A stretch of DNA of 6,886 nucleotides from Bacteroidales bacterium UBA2030. GTDB lineage: Bacteria; Bacteroidota; Bacteroidia; Bacteroidales; TTA-H9. The stretch covers positions 1 through 6,886 of the forward strand of contig DDBO01000053.1 of the NCBI GenBank assembly GCA_002332755.1, given 5' to 3'. Shown here piece after piece: positions 1 to 6,868 of the stretch; the first letter of the stretch is position 1; every line of letters begins with the position of its first letter. The notes below the pieces were generated by a model, which ran no database searches, was not told where the DNA came from, and saw nothing but the letters and a program-made list of their open reading frames with translations. The translations under genes and the position numbers were made by a program.

Positions 1-1695
1 GATGAGCGCCAGTTGCAAGAACAGGTTCTCGACGACATGGATTTGGAGCGTGAGCGTGGCATAACCATCAAGAGTCACGCTATCCAGATGCAATATTCGT
101 ACAATGGAGAGACCTACACGCTTAATCTGATAGATACTCCCGGGCATGTCGATTTTTCGTATGAAGTGTCGCGAAGCATAGCAGCTTGCGAGGGTGCGCT
201 GCTTGTGGTGGATGCGACCCAGGGTATTCAGGCCCAAACCATTTCAAATCTTTACCTGGCCCTTGAGCATGACCTCGAAATCATTCCTGTGTTGAATAAA
301 ATTGACATGGAGAATGCGATGATTGACGAGGTATCTGACCAGATTGTAGAGCTCCTGGGATGCAGTGAAGACGACATTATTCCGGTAAGCGCCAAAACGG
401 GTTACAATGTTGAGAGCATCTTGCAGGCTATAGTAGAAAAGATACCTGCACCCAAAGGAGATCCCGAAGCCCCCTTACAGGCACTGATATTCGACTCGGT
501 ATTCAACTCTTTCAGGGGTATCATTGCCTATTTCAGAATTTTCAATGGAACCCTTCGCACAGATGACTATGTGAAATTTGTAGCCACCGGTAAGGACTAT
601 CATGCCGACGAAATAGGTATTTTGAAGTTAGAGCGCGAACCCAGGCAAGAACTTCGTGCCGGTGATGTCGGATACATTATTTCGGGAATAAAATCGGCTC
701 GGGAAGTAAAAGTGGGAGATACCATTACGCATGTAGAACGTCCGTGTGACAGGCCCATTGAAGGGTTCAGCAATGTAAAGCCGATGGTTTTTGCAGGTAT
801 TTATCCCGTTGATACCGACGATTATGAAGAACTACGTAGCTCATTAGAAAAGCTTCAGCTCAACGATGCTTCTCTGGTATTTGAGCCGGAATCTTCAGCT
901 GCGCTGGGTTTTGGTTTTCGTTGCGGGTTTCTGGGACTCTTGCACATGGAAATCGTTCAGGAGCGCCTCGACCGCGAATTCAACATGGATGTAATTACCA
1001 CCGTCCCCAACGTGTCGTACAAGGTTTTCACAACGCGTGGAGAAGAATCTGAGGTACACAATCCCAGCGGTCTCCCCGACCCCACCTATATCGACCATAT
1101 TGAAGAACCCTATATCAGGGCCAATATTATCACTGAGGCAGAATATGTGGGGGCCATTATGAAACTATGTATCGACAAGCGCGGTACCCTTATCAATCAA
1201 ACCTATCTTACCACCGACAGAGTAGAGCTGATTGTCGACTTACCCCTGGGTGAAATAGTTTTTGACTTTTACGACAAACTCAAATCTATATCCAAGGGAT
1301 ATGCTTCCTTCGACTATCACATCTCCGACTATCGTGAAGCCGACCTCGTAAAACTCGACATCCTGCTGAACGGGGACCAGGTGGATGCTCTTTCCACACT
1401 CATTCATCGAAGCAATGCCTACAGTTTTGGCCGCAGGATGTGCGAAAAGCTGAAAGAACTTATACCACGCCAGCAGTTCGACATTGCCATACAGGCAGCC
1501 ATAGGTTCGAAAATCATTGCCCGAGAAACCGTAAAAGCACTCAGGAAGGATGTAACGGCCAAGTGTTATGGCGGTGACATTACCCGTAAACGCAAACTTC
1601 TTGAGAAGCAGAAAAAGGGTAAAAAACGCATGAGGCAAATCGGCAATGTTGAAGTTCCTCAATCAGCCTTCCTGGCCGTTCTGAAACTGGATTGA
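1..1695 (+). CDS. lepA: Elongation factor 4 (LepA), 5'-truncated by window edge
   Basis: EF-4/LepA is a ribosome-associated translational GTPase; the family is reported to act on ribosome translocation state and on initiation or 30S maturation. The reading frame is open from base 1 and gives 564 residues. Compared from memory with E. coli LepA (599 aa), it begins near residue 33, so the start codon and P-loop (G1) lie upstream of the window. Visible in order (window codons): the switch I segment RERGITIK with Thr22; G3 DTPGH at 45-49, with the catalytic His; G4 NKID at 99-102; G5 SAK at 130-132. EF-G-like domains follow, including the family signature GFRCGFLGLLHME (bases 910-948). The LepA-specific C-terminal domain from about base 1468 contains RQQFDIAIQAAIG and AKCYGGDITRKRKLL and ends in a Lys/Arg-rich tail. 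No frameshift is seen. The TTG at base 13 is internal, not a start. An intrinsic terminator 22 nt downstream closes the transcript. Confidence 0.98.
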   Translation, partial: DERQLQEQVLDDMDLERERGITIKSHAIQMQYSYNGETYTLNLIDTPGHVDFSYEVSRSIAACEGALLVVDATQGIQAQTISNLYLALEHDLEIIPVLNKIDMENAMIDEVSDQIVELLGCSEDDIIPVSAKTGYNVESILQAIVEKIPAPKGDPEAPLQALIFDSVFNSFRGIIAYFRIFNGTLRTDDYVKFVATGKDYHADEIGILKLEREPRQELRAGDVGYIISGIKSAREVKVGDTITHVERPCDRPIEGFSNVKPMVFAGIYPVDTDDYEELRSSLEKLQLNDASLVFEPESSAALGFGFRCGFLGLLHMEIVQERLDREFNMDVITTVPNVSYKVFTTRGEESEVHNPSGLPDPTYIDHIEEPYIRANIITEAEYVGAIMKLCIDKRGTLINQTYLTTDRVELIVDLPLGEIVFDFYDKLKSISKGYASFDYHISDYREADLVKLDILLNGDQVDALSTLIHRSNAYSFGRRMCEKLKELIPRQQFDIAIQAAIGSKIIARETVKALRKDVTAKCYGGDITRKRKLLEKQKKGKKRMRQIGNVEVPQSAFLAVLKLD

Positions 1696-1717
1696 TGGAA
1701 CCATTATAAAAAACTTG

Positions 1718-1749
1718 AAAAGTCAACCAACCCGGGTTGGCTTTTTTTT
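1718..1749 (+). terminator. Rho-independent terminator after lepA
   Basis: An 11-bp stem can form between AAAAGTCAACC (1718-1728) and GGTTGGCTTTT (1735-1745), with one G-U pair and the 6-nt loop AACCCG. An unbroken run of eight T (1742-1749) closes and follows the stem. The centre is also a perfect 14-bp palindrome (1727-1740), which allows a shorter alternative hairpin with a CCGG loop. Its place 22 nt after the lepA stop codon and before the next promoter candidate fits termination of the lepA transcript. Confidence 0.9.
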
Positions 1750-1783
1750 GTAGTTTTAACTTCATCCCCAAAAGCAGGTATAA

Positions 1784-1791
1784 TACATTTG
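1784..1791 (+). promoter_or_regulatory. Candidate Bacteroidota -7 promoter element upstream of the ECF sigma gene
   Basis: TACATTTG matches the Bacteroidota housekeeping -7 consensus TAnnTTTG exactly. Transcription would start around 1797-1800, leaving a leader of about 45-50 nt before the ATG at 1846. A convincing -33 TTTG/TTG at the usual distance of about 19-21 nt is not visible (that region reads ACTTCATC), so the promoter may be weak or assisted. A second TAnnTTTG match, TACTTTTG at 1824-1831, lies too close to the start codon to give a normal leader. A TATAAT at 1779-1784 overlaps the first element but is not the typical element in this phylum. Confidence 0.5.
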
Positions 1792-1833
1792 GGATGTGTA
1801 ACAAATCCACTTTATTCACGTCATACTTTTGCC

Positions 1834-1840
1834 AAAGGAA
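1834..1840 (+). promoter_or_regulatory. Ribosome binding site deciding the ECF sigma start
   Basis: The purine run AAAGGAA ends 5 nt before the ATG at 1846, a suitable Shine-Dalgarno spacing. It supports that ATG over the in-frame TTG at 1789, which would add 19 residues not expected in an ECF sigma factor and would overlap the candidate -7 promoter element. Confidence 0.6.
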
Positions 1841-1845
1841 CATTC

Positions 1846-2331
1846 ATGACTGTATCCGAATTCAACAATGCTGTTGATACTTATTCAGACGGGCTGTACC
1901 GCTTCGCTTTGAAAATGACAGAAGACGAAGAGGAAGCCCGCGATATTGTACAGGAAGTTTTTATAAGGGTATGGGAAAAAAGAGGCAGTATTGACGGAAA
2001 TAAAGTAAAGTCATACTTGTTTACTTCAGTACATCATCTCTGTATTGATATACTCCGTCGTCATCGGAACCATAAATCATTGGATGACATTGAGGAGGAA
2101 CCCATCATCGAACCCCGGAATTATACCGGTTTAAACAAACTTCTCGACGCCATCCTCAAGCAATTACCTCCTGTTCAGAGAGCAGTGCTGATGTTTCGCG
2201 ATTACGAAGGATATACTTACGAGGAAATAGGCCAACTCACCGGCCTTTCTGAAAGTCAGGTCAAAGTTTATATTTATCGCGCCAGGTTGGCGGTCAAGAA
2301 AAAAATTGAAAGTCTTGAACATGTGATTTAA
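1846..2331 (+). CDS. ECF-type RNA polymerase sigma factor (sigma-70 family)
   Basis: A 161-aa protein with the two-domain layout and usual length of extracytoplasmic-function sigma factors, which direct RNA polymerase to a specific regulon. Region 2 spans about residues 10-76. It includes the acidic helix DEEEARDIVQEVFIRVWEKR (27-46), which in the family binds the core enzyme clamp, and the VKSYLFTSVHHLCIDILRR stretch (54-72) that reads the -10 element. An acidic linker (80-90) follows. Region 4 spans about 97-155, with LKQLPPVQRAVLMFRDYEG and the helix-turn-helix YTYEEIGQLTGLSESQVKVY (123-142) that reads the -35 element. There is no C-terminal extension. The membrane protein gene starting 12 nt downstream is the likely anti-sigma partner, and many such pairs are autoregulated. 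The general wording resembles Bacteroidota ECF factors; the exact ECF group and target promoters cannot be told from here. Confidence 0.95.
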   Translation: MTVSEFNNAVDTYSDGLYRFALKMTEDEEEARDIVQEVFIRVWEKRGSIDGNKVKSYLFTSVHHLCIDILRRHRNHKSLDDIEEEPIIEPRNYTGLNKLLDAILKQLPPVQRAVLMFRDYEGYTYEEIGQLTGLSESQVKVYIYRARLAVKKKIESLEHVI

Positions 2332-2343
2332 AAATTGAGCAGA

Positions 2344-3585
2344 ATGGAACCCATTGATAAGCAAAATATTGAAGCCTGGTTTCTGGATTATTTTGAGGGA
2401 CGCCTCGACCCTGAAAATAAAGCCAGACTCATGGATTTTCTGAAGGAAAACCCCGACCTGCTCGATAAATTTCTTCATGATAGCCAATGGATGGGAAGCG
2501 ACAGTATTGTCACACCTCCGCCATTAAAAAAGTTTACAAGCCACTGCTTCAGAACCTACGACGAAAGAGATTATTCATTTCCGGCTTTTCACTTTGACTC
2601 TTGCGATTACTCTTTCAAAAAACCTGAATGCACTCCTTCAGAACTAAAATCTGAAATTCTGACGAAAATTTACAAGAATAATAAAACAGATTGGGAGAAC
2701 GCTTGCATCGCTTACCTGGAGGGAGATTTGAGCAAGACTGAGCGAAAAGAATTCGAGGAAATGTTAACAGTTTTCCCAGAGCTTAACAAAGACCTTTCGC
2801 TCTTCCGAAAAGCATTTTTTATCCCCGAAAAGGTCGTTTTTCCAGGAAAGAATCAGCTAAAAAAGAAACGCCAGGGAATTAAAGTCTTTTGGTCAGGAGT
2901 TGGATTGACTGCAGCCGCTGCTACCATTGCTCTTTTACTTATGACAGGTCCACAAGAACCTTCACCCCGCACTGATAAACAAATCCAGGAAATAACAAGT
3001 GTAGTCCCCGAACATACCCCAACGGATAACTTCAAACCCGAGATTGGTATTCCTCAAAAATCGCCTGTAGCTTCATCAAATAAGGCGACTTTGACAGCAA
3101 ATTTACCTACTCAGTCGAGAAATGCTGAATCGTTGAGCACACTTCGTCCCCGTTCAACGCAACAAATAGAGCTTGCTGATAAATCTCAGGTAGAAATAGA
3201 ACCTATCAACCGAATTTATACAGCCATTTATGCCAATATGATGGAAAGATGGCAGGCTGAGTCGATGAAGGAGAATAAGAGTCTGGCATCGGCTTTGCTA
3301 AAACCTGTAAAAGCCTTGTTCGGCAAAGCAGAAGAGTCGCTGCCCGGCCATGAACCCGTAAGCCTTTGGACATTGGCAGAATTTACACTGAAAACATTCA
3401 ACACCATCACCGACAGCGATATAGAATTAAAAGCACTGCGAGACGAAGAAGGACAACTTAAAGCCTTGGCTTTTGGTAATGAAAATTTTAAAATTGCTCA
3501 TCTCAAAAAAAATTATTCTGCCGAGTCAGAAAATCAAAAAAGGACATCCGAGAAGACACAAAACACCCAAGAAATCACGGAGTAG
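2344..3585 (+). CDS. Probable transmembrane anti-sigma factor with duplicated N-terminal motif
   Basis: A 413-aa protein, most likely the inner-membrane anti-sigma factor for the ECF sigma encoded 12 nt upstream. Residues 8-42 and 118-152 are two copies of one motif (YFEGRLDPENKARLMDFLKE and AYLEGDLSKTERKEFEEMLT, each ending in a P-[DE]-L). It resembles the sigma-binding N-terminal helices of anti-sigma factors, but the zinc-finger pattern HxxxCxxC is absent. The linker between copies carries His67, Cys68, His83, Cys87 and Cys96. A Lys/Arg-rich stretch (170-180) precedes one hydrophobic segment (about 181-201), predicting N-terminus in the cytoplasm and C-terminus in the periplasm. A Pro/Ser/Thr/Gln-rich linker (about 202-285) leads to a folded-looking C-terminal region (about 286-388). 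I recognise no FecR domain or other named domain. The ATG at 2344 is preferred to the TTG at 2335; neither has a clear Shine-Dalgarno, so coupling to sigma translation is likely. Its last 11 bp overlap the opposing SDR gene. The role rests on context and topology. Confidence 0.75.
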   Translation: MEPIDKQNIEAWFLDYFEGRLDPENKARLMDFLKENPDLLDKFLHDSQWMGSDSIVTPPPLKKFTSHCFRTYDERDYSFPAFHFDSCDYSFKKPECTPSELKSEILTKIYKNNKTDWENACIAYLEGDLSKTERKEFEEMLTVFPELNKDLSLFRKAFFIPEKVVFPGKNQLKKKRQGIKVFWSGVGLTAAAATIALLLMTGPQEPSPRTDKQIQEITSVVPEHTPTDNFKPEIGIPQKSPVASSNKATLTANLPTQSRNAESLSTLRPRSTQQIELADKSQVEIEPINRIYTAIYANMMERWQAESMKENKSLASALLKPVKALFGKAEESLPGHEPVSLWTLAEFTLKTFNTITDSDIELKALRDEEGQLKALAFGNENFKIAHLKKNYSAESENQKRTSEKTQNTQEITE

Positions 3586-4255
3586 TGATGGCCAATTGAA
3601 GGGTCTTCCCATTGAAAAACTGATAATTGCGTTCCGCAAAATCAGCGAGGAAAACTGCCAATTGCCGTGGGGTGAAGGAGGCCTGATATCCGGGAAAAGC
3701 ATGAGCCAGCATTTCTGTTTGAACTGAACCCGGGGCCAGACAATTTACATGAATACCCAAGGGTTTAAACTCTTCGGCGAGTACCTCTGTTAAGATGGTA
3801 AGTGCGCCCTTCGAGGCACTATAAAATGATAATCCGGGAAATTTAACACTACCTTGTATCCCTCCCATTGATCCGATATTCATAATATGACTGCCGGGTT
3901 TCAGTAATGGCAGAAGGCTCTGTATGAGTCTTGAAGGGCTGACGAAATTAACTGCCATTAGCTGTTCAATTTCAGTAATACTTGTTTCTTTGAACGGCTT
4001 ATTAATCAACAATCCTGCATTGTTGATAATGGCATCAACCGTCACTACCTTTGTGGATATCTCTTCATATATCTTAAATAAACCTTCAGATAAAATAAGA
4101 TCTGCTTGAATATGAATATAGTTATTAAATGAACCCAATAGCTGCGGTGCGGAAGAGCGAGAAATCCCAAAAATCAAATGTTTTTTTCTGTTAAGCAATT
4201 CCTGTACAAGAGATAGCCCTAACCCCCGTGAGGACCCAGTAACAATTATATTCAT
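3575..4255 (-). CDS. Short-chain dehydrogenase/reductase (SDR family)
   Basis: A 226-aa classical SDR oxidoreductase, expected to be a cytoplasmic NAD(P)(H)-dependent enzyme reducing a carbonyl or oxidising an alcohol. The Rossmann cofactor motif TGSSRGLG is at residues 6-13, and the structural NNAG is at 78-81. The catalytic tetrad is complete: Asn103, Ser129, Tyr145 and Lys149 (YSASK). The post-catalytic LAPGSVQTEM (173-182) matches the family PG motif. Arg10 in the glycine motif and Arg33 after strand 2 hint at NADP(H) preference (inference). It is slightly shorter than the usual ~240-250 aa, with a reduced C-terminus and no obvious specificity loop, so the substrate is unknown; FabG-like, carbohydrate or lipid substrates are all possible. 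It starts 6 nt after the histidine kinase stop codon, so it is probably co-transcribed with it. The ATG at 4255 is preferred to the TTG at 4261, which abuts the kinase stop. No Shine-Dalgarno is seen in the A/T-rich leader. Confidence 0.93.
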   Translation of the reverse strand: MNIIVTGSSRGLGLSLVQELLNRKKHLIFGISRSSAPQLLGSFNNYIHIQADLILSEGLFKIYEEISTKVVTVDAIINNAGLLINKPFKETSITEIEQLMAVNFVSPSRLIQSLLPLLKPGSHIMNIGSMGGIQGSVKFPGLSFYSASKGALTILTEVLAEEFKPLGIHVNCLAPGSVQTEMLAHAFPGYQASFTPRQLAVFLADFAERNYQFFNGKTLQLAITTP

Positions 4256-4261
4256 AATCAA

Positions 4262-6868
4262 TTATTTATTAAAAATAATTCTGTTGAGTAATACTACGAT
4301 TTCATCGCGCGTGAAAGGTTTGGCAATGTAATGCGTAAACCCTAAGGCTTTCAGCTTATTTGCATCTCCGTGCTGGGCAAATCCGGTTACAGCAACTACA
4401 GGAGTATTTTTAAAATGTTCAATACTACGTATTTCTCTCAAGAGTTCTATACCTGTTGGTCCAGGGCCTAAAGCAATATCGATAAGAAAAAAATCGTATT
4501 TGTTGTTTTGAATCATTCTCAAAGCTTCAAAAAAGGTAGCCACAGTGTCAATCATGCATAACCCTTCAAGAAACGATGCGGTGATCTCAGCATTGATAGC
4601 ATTATCTTCGACCAACAGCCCCCGCGGAACAATTTTTTCTTTTTGAGCTACAATAATTTCCGCAACAAGTTCGCTGTAAGAAGGCTCTTCAACCAAGCGG
4701 GGTAAATCGAGATAAAAAACGGTACCTGTACTCGGACTACTTTCGAATGTAAGGCTTCCGCCGAGTAGATGAACCAATCTGCGCACAATTGACAGTCCTA
4801 ATCCTAAGCCTTCGAATGATCGGCTCATTCCCTCACTTGCCTGCCTAAATTCTTTAAAAATAAGTTCATGCTTCGAAGGGGGAATTCCAATACCAGTATC
4901 TCTAATCTCAATTCGAGCCTTTGGGCCTTGAGGTGATTGAACTGCTTTAAGTCGAAGAGTGACACCTCCCTCCTTAGTAAATTTTACGGCGTTTTCAATC
5001 AGCTCTTTAACACAAATTGAAAGCAATTTTTCATCAGTATGTACCCATAAATCATCTTCAGATTCAAGCAAATACAATAGGCCTTTTTCCTGGGCGACAC
5101 TTTGGTATTCCAGAAAGACTCGGGCAAGCGCCTGGTCGAGCGGCCAGTTATCGGGTTCAGGCTCCAGTCCGCTATCCAGCTGAGCCACCAGCATGATGGA
5201 TTCCAAGGTTTTTAACAAACGTTCACCAGAGGCATGAATTTTCTGAACGATATCTTTTACTTCCGGATCAGGATGATTATGATAAAGCAACTGAGAAAAG
5301 CCAAGTATAGAATTGAGGGGAGTACGCACTTCATGGCTCATGTTGCTTAGCAGGCTACTTTTCAATGCTGCAGATTCTTCTGCTTTGCGCCTGGCCTCTT
5401 CCAATTCGGCCAGGTATTGCTTCTTCTCGGTTATATCACGTATTGTTCCTTCTATCTCAATTAAATCACCATTACTGGAATATATGCCATGCGCATTCAA
5501 CGAAAAATAGCGAATCTCACCTGATTTGGTGACTAACGGAATTTCTAAATCAACTACCTCTCGATGTTCCAATAACATTTTAATGAACACATTTCGGTAG
5601 GATGGATCCGAATAAAAGTTTACGGCATTTTGCGAAATGATTTCAGCGGGCGTATATCCAAGGTATTTCTCTACTGAAGGGCTCACGTGACGTATGGTTC
5701 CATCTGGATGTGAGACGAAAAATATATCTAGTACATTTTCAAAGAAACGGCGATATTTCTCTTTTTCTTCCTCGAGTTGTTGCTGCATTAAGACTCTGTC
5801 GGTAATATCGGAGGATATTGAAAGAATGGCCTGTTGGCCATCCGCTAGCGTTATAAGGGTTTCGATAAGCCGGCTGTAGTATTTCGCTCCGTCTTTACGC
5901 CGGCTTTCCACTATTACATCCAACTTTTCCCCATTGACAATCCTTCGAATATTATCTTCAATGTAGGGTAAATTCTCAGGCGCAGCAAAAATGCTTACAT
6001 GCTTCTTGATAATTTCGTTTTTTTCGTATCCTGTTGCATCAAGCAATGCCTGATTAACGTCAATAATATTGCCGTGGATATCCTCGAGAAGCATACCCGC
6101 AGGTGAAAGCTCAAATAATTGATGGTAGAGCTTTTCGGCACTTTTAAGCCGTTCGTTCATCTCATCATCTGGCCGCAACCTTGATGAAATAAAAAGCGCC
6201 AACCCATCACCCTCCAAGGGCAACCCGTGAAGTTTAATATAGGTTGCTGAAAATCTTGTGTTATTATCACAAAAGATTTCACCTCTACAGATATTTTTAT
6301 CTGAGCAATTCAAAATAAATTCGGCGAAAGGTTTAAAGTTTGCCGGAGCCTCGGCAAGAGGCATATTATTTCGCAGGCCTTTTATGCAATCCGTGTCTTT
6401 CTGTGACCAGGAAATAACCTCCTTCAAACTCCCTTGCGAACCGACCAACACAATGTTCATATCCGTGTGGGTAAGCGCATATCGAAATTCGCGAAACCAC
6501 CCCAAGAATAATTCCATGGCCATTCTGGAAGGCAGGGCCCATCCCTCAAACGATATTTCTGATGATGAAATAAAGTCGGGGTATAGTGAAAATTTCAAAC
6601 GGATCACGGACAGGTTTCTCTGGCGGGTAAGCAGGGAAACGAAAGTTTCACATGTTTCTTCCTTATGCTTTAGTGCAGACAGAATTTTCTTTAACAATCG
6701 AAAGCGTAACTCTGCCGGGAAAAACTTAAATACTTCTTTGAGATTTAAATCCCAGGAATTATTTTGACTTTCAATACGCAGTCGACCATCGCCATTGATA
6801 GTGCCAGTAAAAATCTGGAGCGTTCCTTCATCCTTTGCAAAGCCAGGGATAATCTCGTCAAGATTCAT
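4262..6868 (-). CDS. Soluble multi-PAS hybrid sensor histidine kinase with C-terminal receiver
   Basis: An 868-aa hybrid two-component kinase. PAS domains lie at about 245-358 and 372-481, the latter ending in a PAC-type GTIRDITEKK. A short coiled coil (about 482-505) follows. The HisKA domain (503-568) has the phospho-acceptor His512 in SHEVRTP. The HATPase domain (608-725) has the N box ELIENAVKF (Asn626), G1 DTGIGI (657-662) and G2 GLGLGLS. The receiver (748-866) has Glu754/Asp755, phospho-acceptor Asp797, Thr828 and Lys850, so both modules look active. No transmembrane segment or signal peptide is seen, so it should sense an intracellular cue. Residues 1-240 are divergent and appear to hold two weak PAS-like folds (about 12-112 and 137-232) with a cysteine cluster at 188, 194 and 200. 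There is no Hpt or DNA-binding output domain, so onward phosphotransfer needs a partner encoded elsewhere. The ATG at 6868 is preceded by an A/T-rich stretch; the promoter lies outside the window. The SDR gene follows after 6 nt. Confidence 0.96.
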   Translation of the reverse strand: MNLDEIIPGFAKDEGTLQIFTGTINGDGRLRIESQNNSWDLNLKEVFKFFPAELRFRLLKKILSALKHKEETCETFVSLLTRQRNLSVIRLKFSLYPDFISSSEISFEGWALPSRMAMELFLGWFREFRYALTHTDMNIVLVGSQGSLKEVISWSQKDTDCIKGLRNNMPLAEAPANFKPFAEFILNCSDKNICRGEIFCDNNTRFSATYIKLHGLPLEGDGLALFISSRLRPDDEMNERLKSAEKLYHQLFELSPAGMLLEDIHGNIIDVNQALLDATGYEKNEIIKKHVSIFAAPENLPYIEDNIRRIVNGEKLDVIVESRRKDGAKYYSRLIETLITLADGQQAILSISSDITDRVLMQQQLEEEKEKYRRFFENVLDIFFVSHPDGTIRHVSPSVEKYLGYTPAEIISQNAVNFYSDPSYRNVFIKMLLEHREVVDLEIPLVTKSGEIRYFSLNAHGIYSSNGDLIEIEGTIRDITEKKQYLAELEEARRKAEESAALKSSLLSNMSHEVRTPLNSILGFSQLLYHNHPDPEVKDIVQKIHASGERLLKTLESIMLVAQLDSGLEPEPDNWPLDQALARVFLEYQSVAQEKGLLYLLESEDDLWVHTDEKLLSICVKELIENAVKFTKEGGVTLRLKAVQSPQGPKARIEIRDTGIGIPPSKHELIFKEFRQASEGMSRSFEGLGLGLSIVRRLVHLLGGSLTFESSPSTGTVFYLDLPRLVEEPSYSELVAEIIVAQKEKIVPRGLLVEDNAINAEITASFLEGLCMIDTVATFFEALRMIQNNKYDFFLIDIALGPGPTGIELLREIRSIEHFKNTPVVAVTGFAQHGDANKLKALGFTHYIAKPFTRDEIVVLLNRIIFNK

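Noticed and set aside
1240..1662. Minus-strand open frame of 140 codons inside lepA
   Set aside because: It lies antisense to strongly conserved LepA coding sequence, has no recognisable protein features and no start signals.
1779..1784. E. coli-style -10 box TATAAT
   Set aside because: No TTGACA-like box sits 16-18 nt upstream, and the Bacteroidota housekeeping sigma favours TAnnTTTG, which is present in an overlapping position.
1789..1845. N-terminal extension of the ECF sigma gene from an in-frame TTG at 1789
   Set aside because: The 19 extra residues do not look like sigma region 2, the TTG overlaps the best -7 promoter element, and the ATG at 1846 has a good ribosome binding site.
3574..3589. 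Inverted repeat ATCAC-GGAGTA-GTGAT at the convergent overlap as a bidirectional terminator
   Set aside because: The stem is only 5 bp, and there is no T-run on the plus strand and only a broken T-rich stretch on the minus strand. It may be chance.
3473..3727. Plus-strand open frame of 84 codons running from the anti-sigma tail into the SDR gene
   Set aside because: It is out of frame with the anti-sigma gene and antisense to the SDR. The lysine-rich composition comes from reading A-rich sequence in the wrong frame.
6258..6767. Plus-strand open frame of 169 codons antisense to the kinase
   Set aside because: It is a shadow of the kinase coding frame, with no domain-like pattern and no ribosome binding site. 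The opposite strand has a clear, continuous kinase product.
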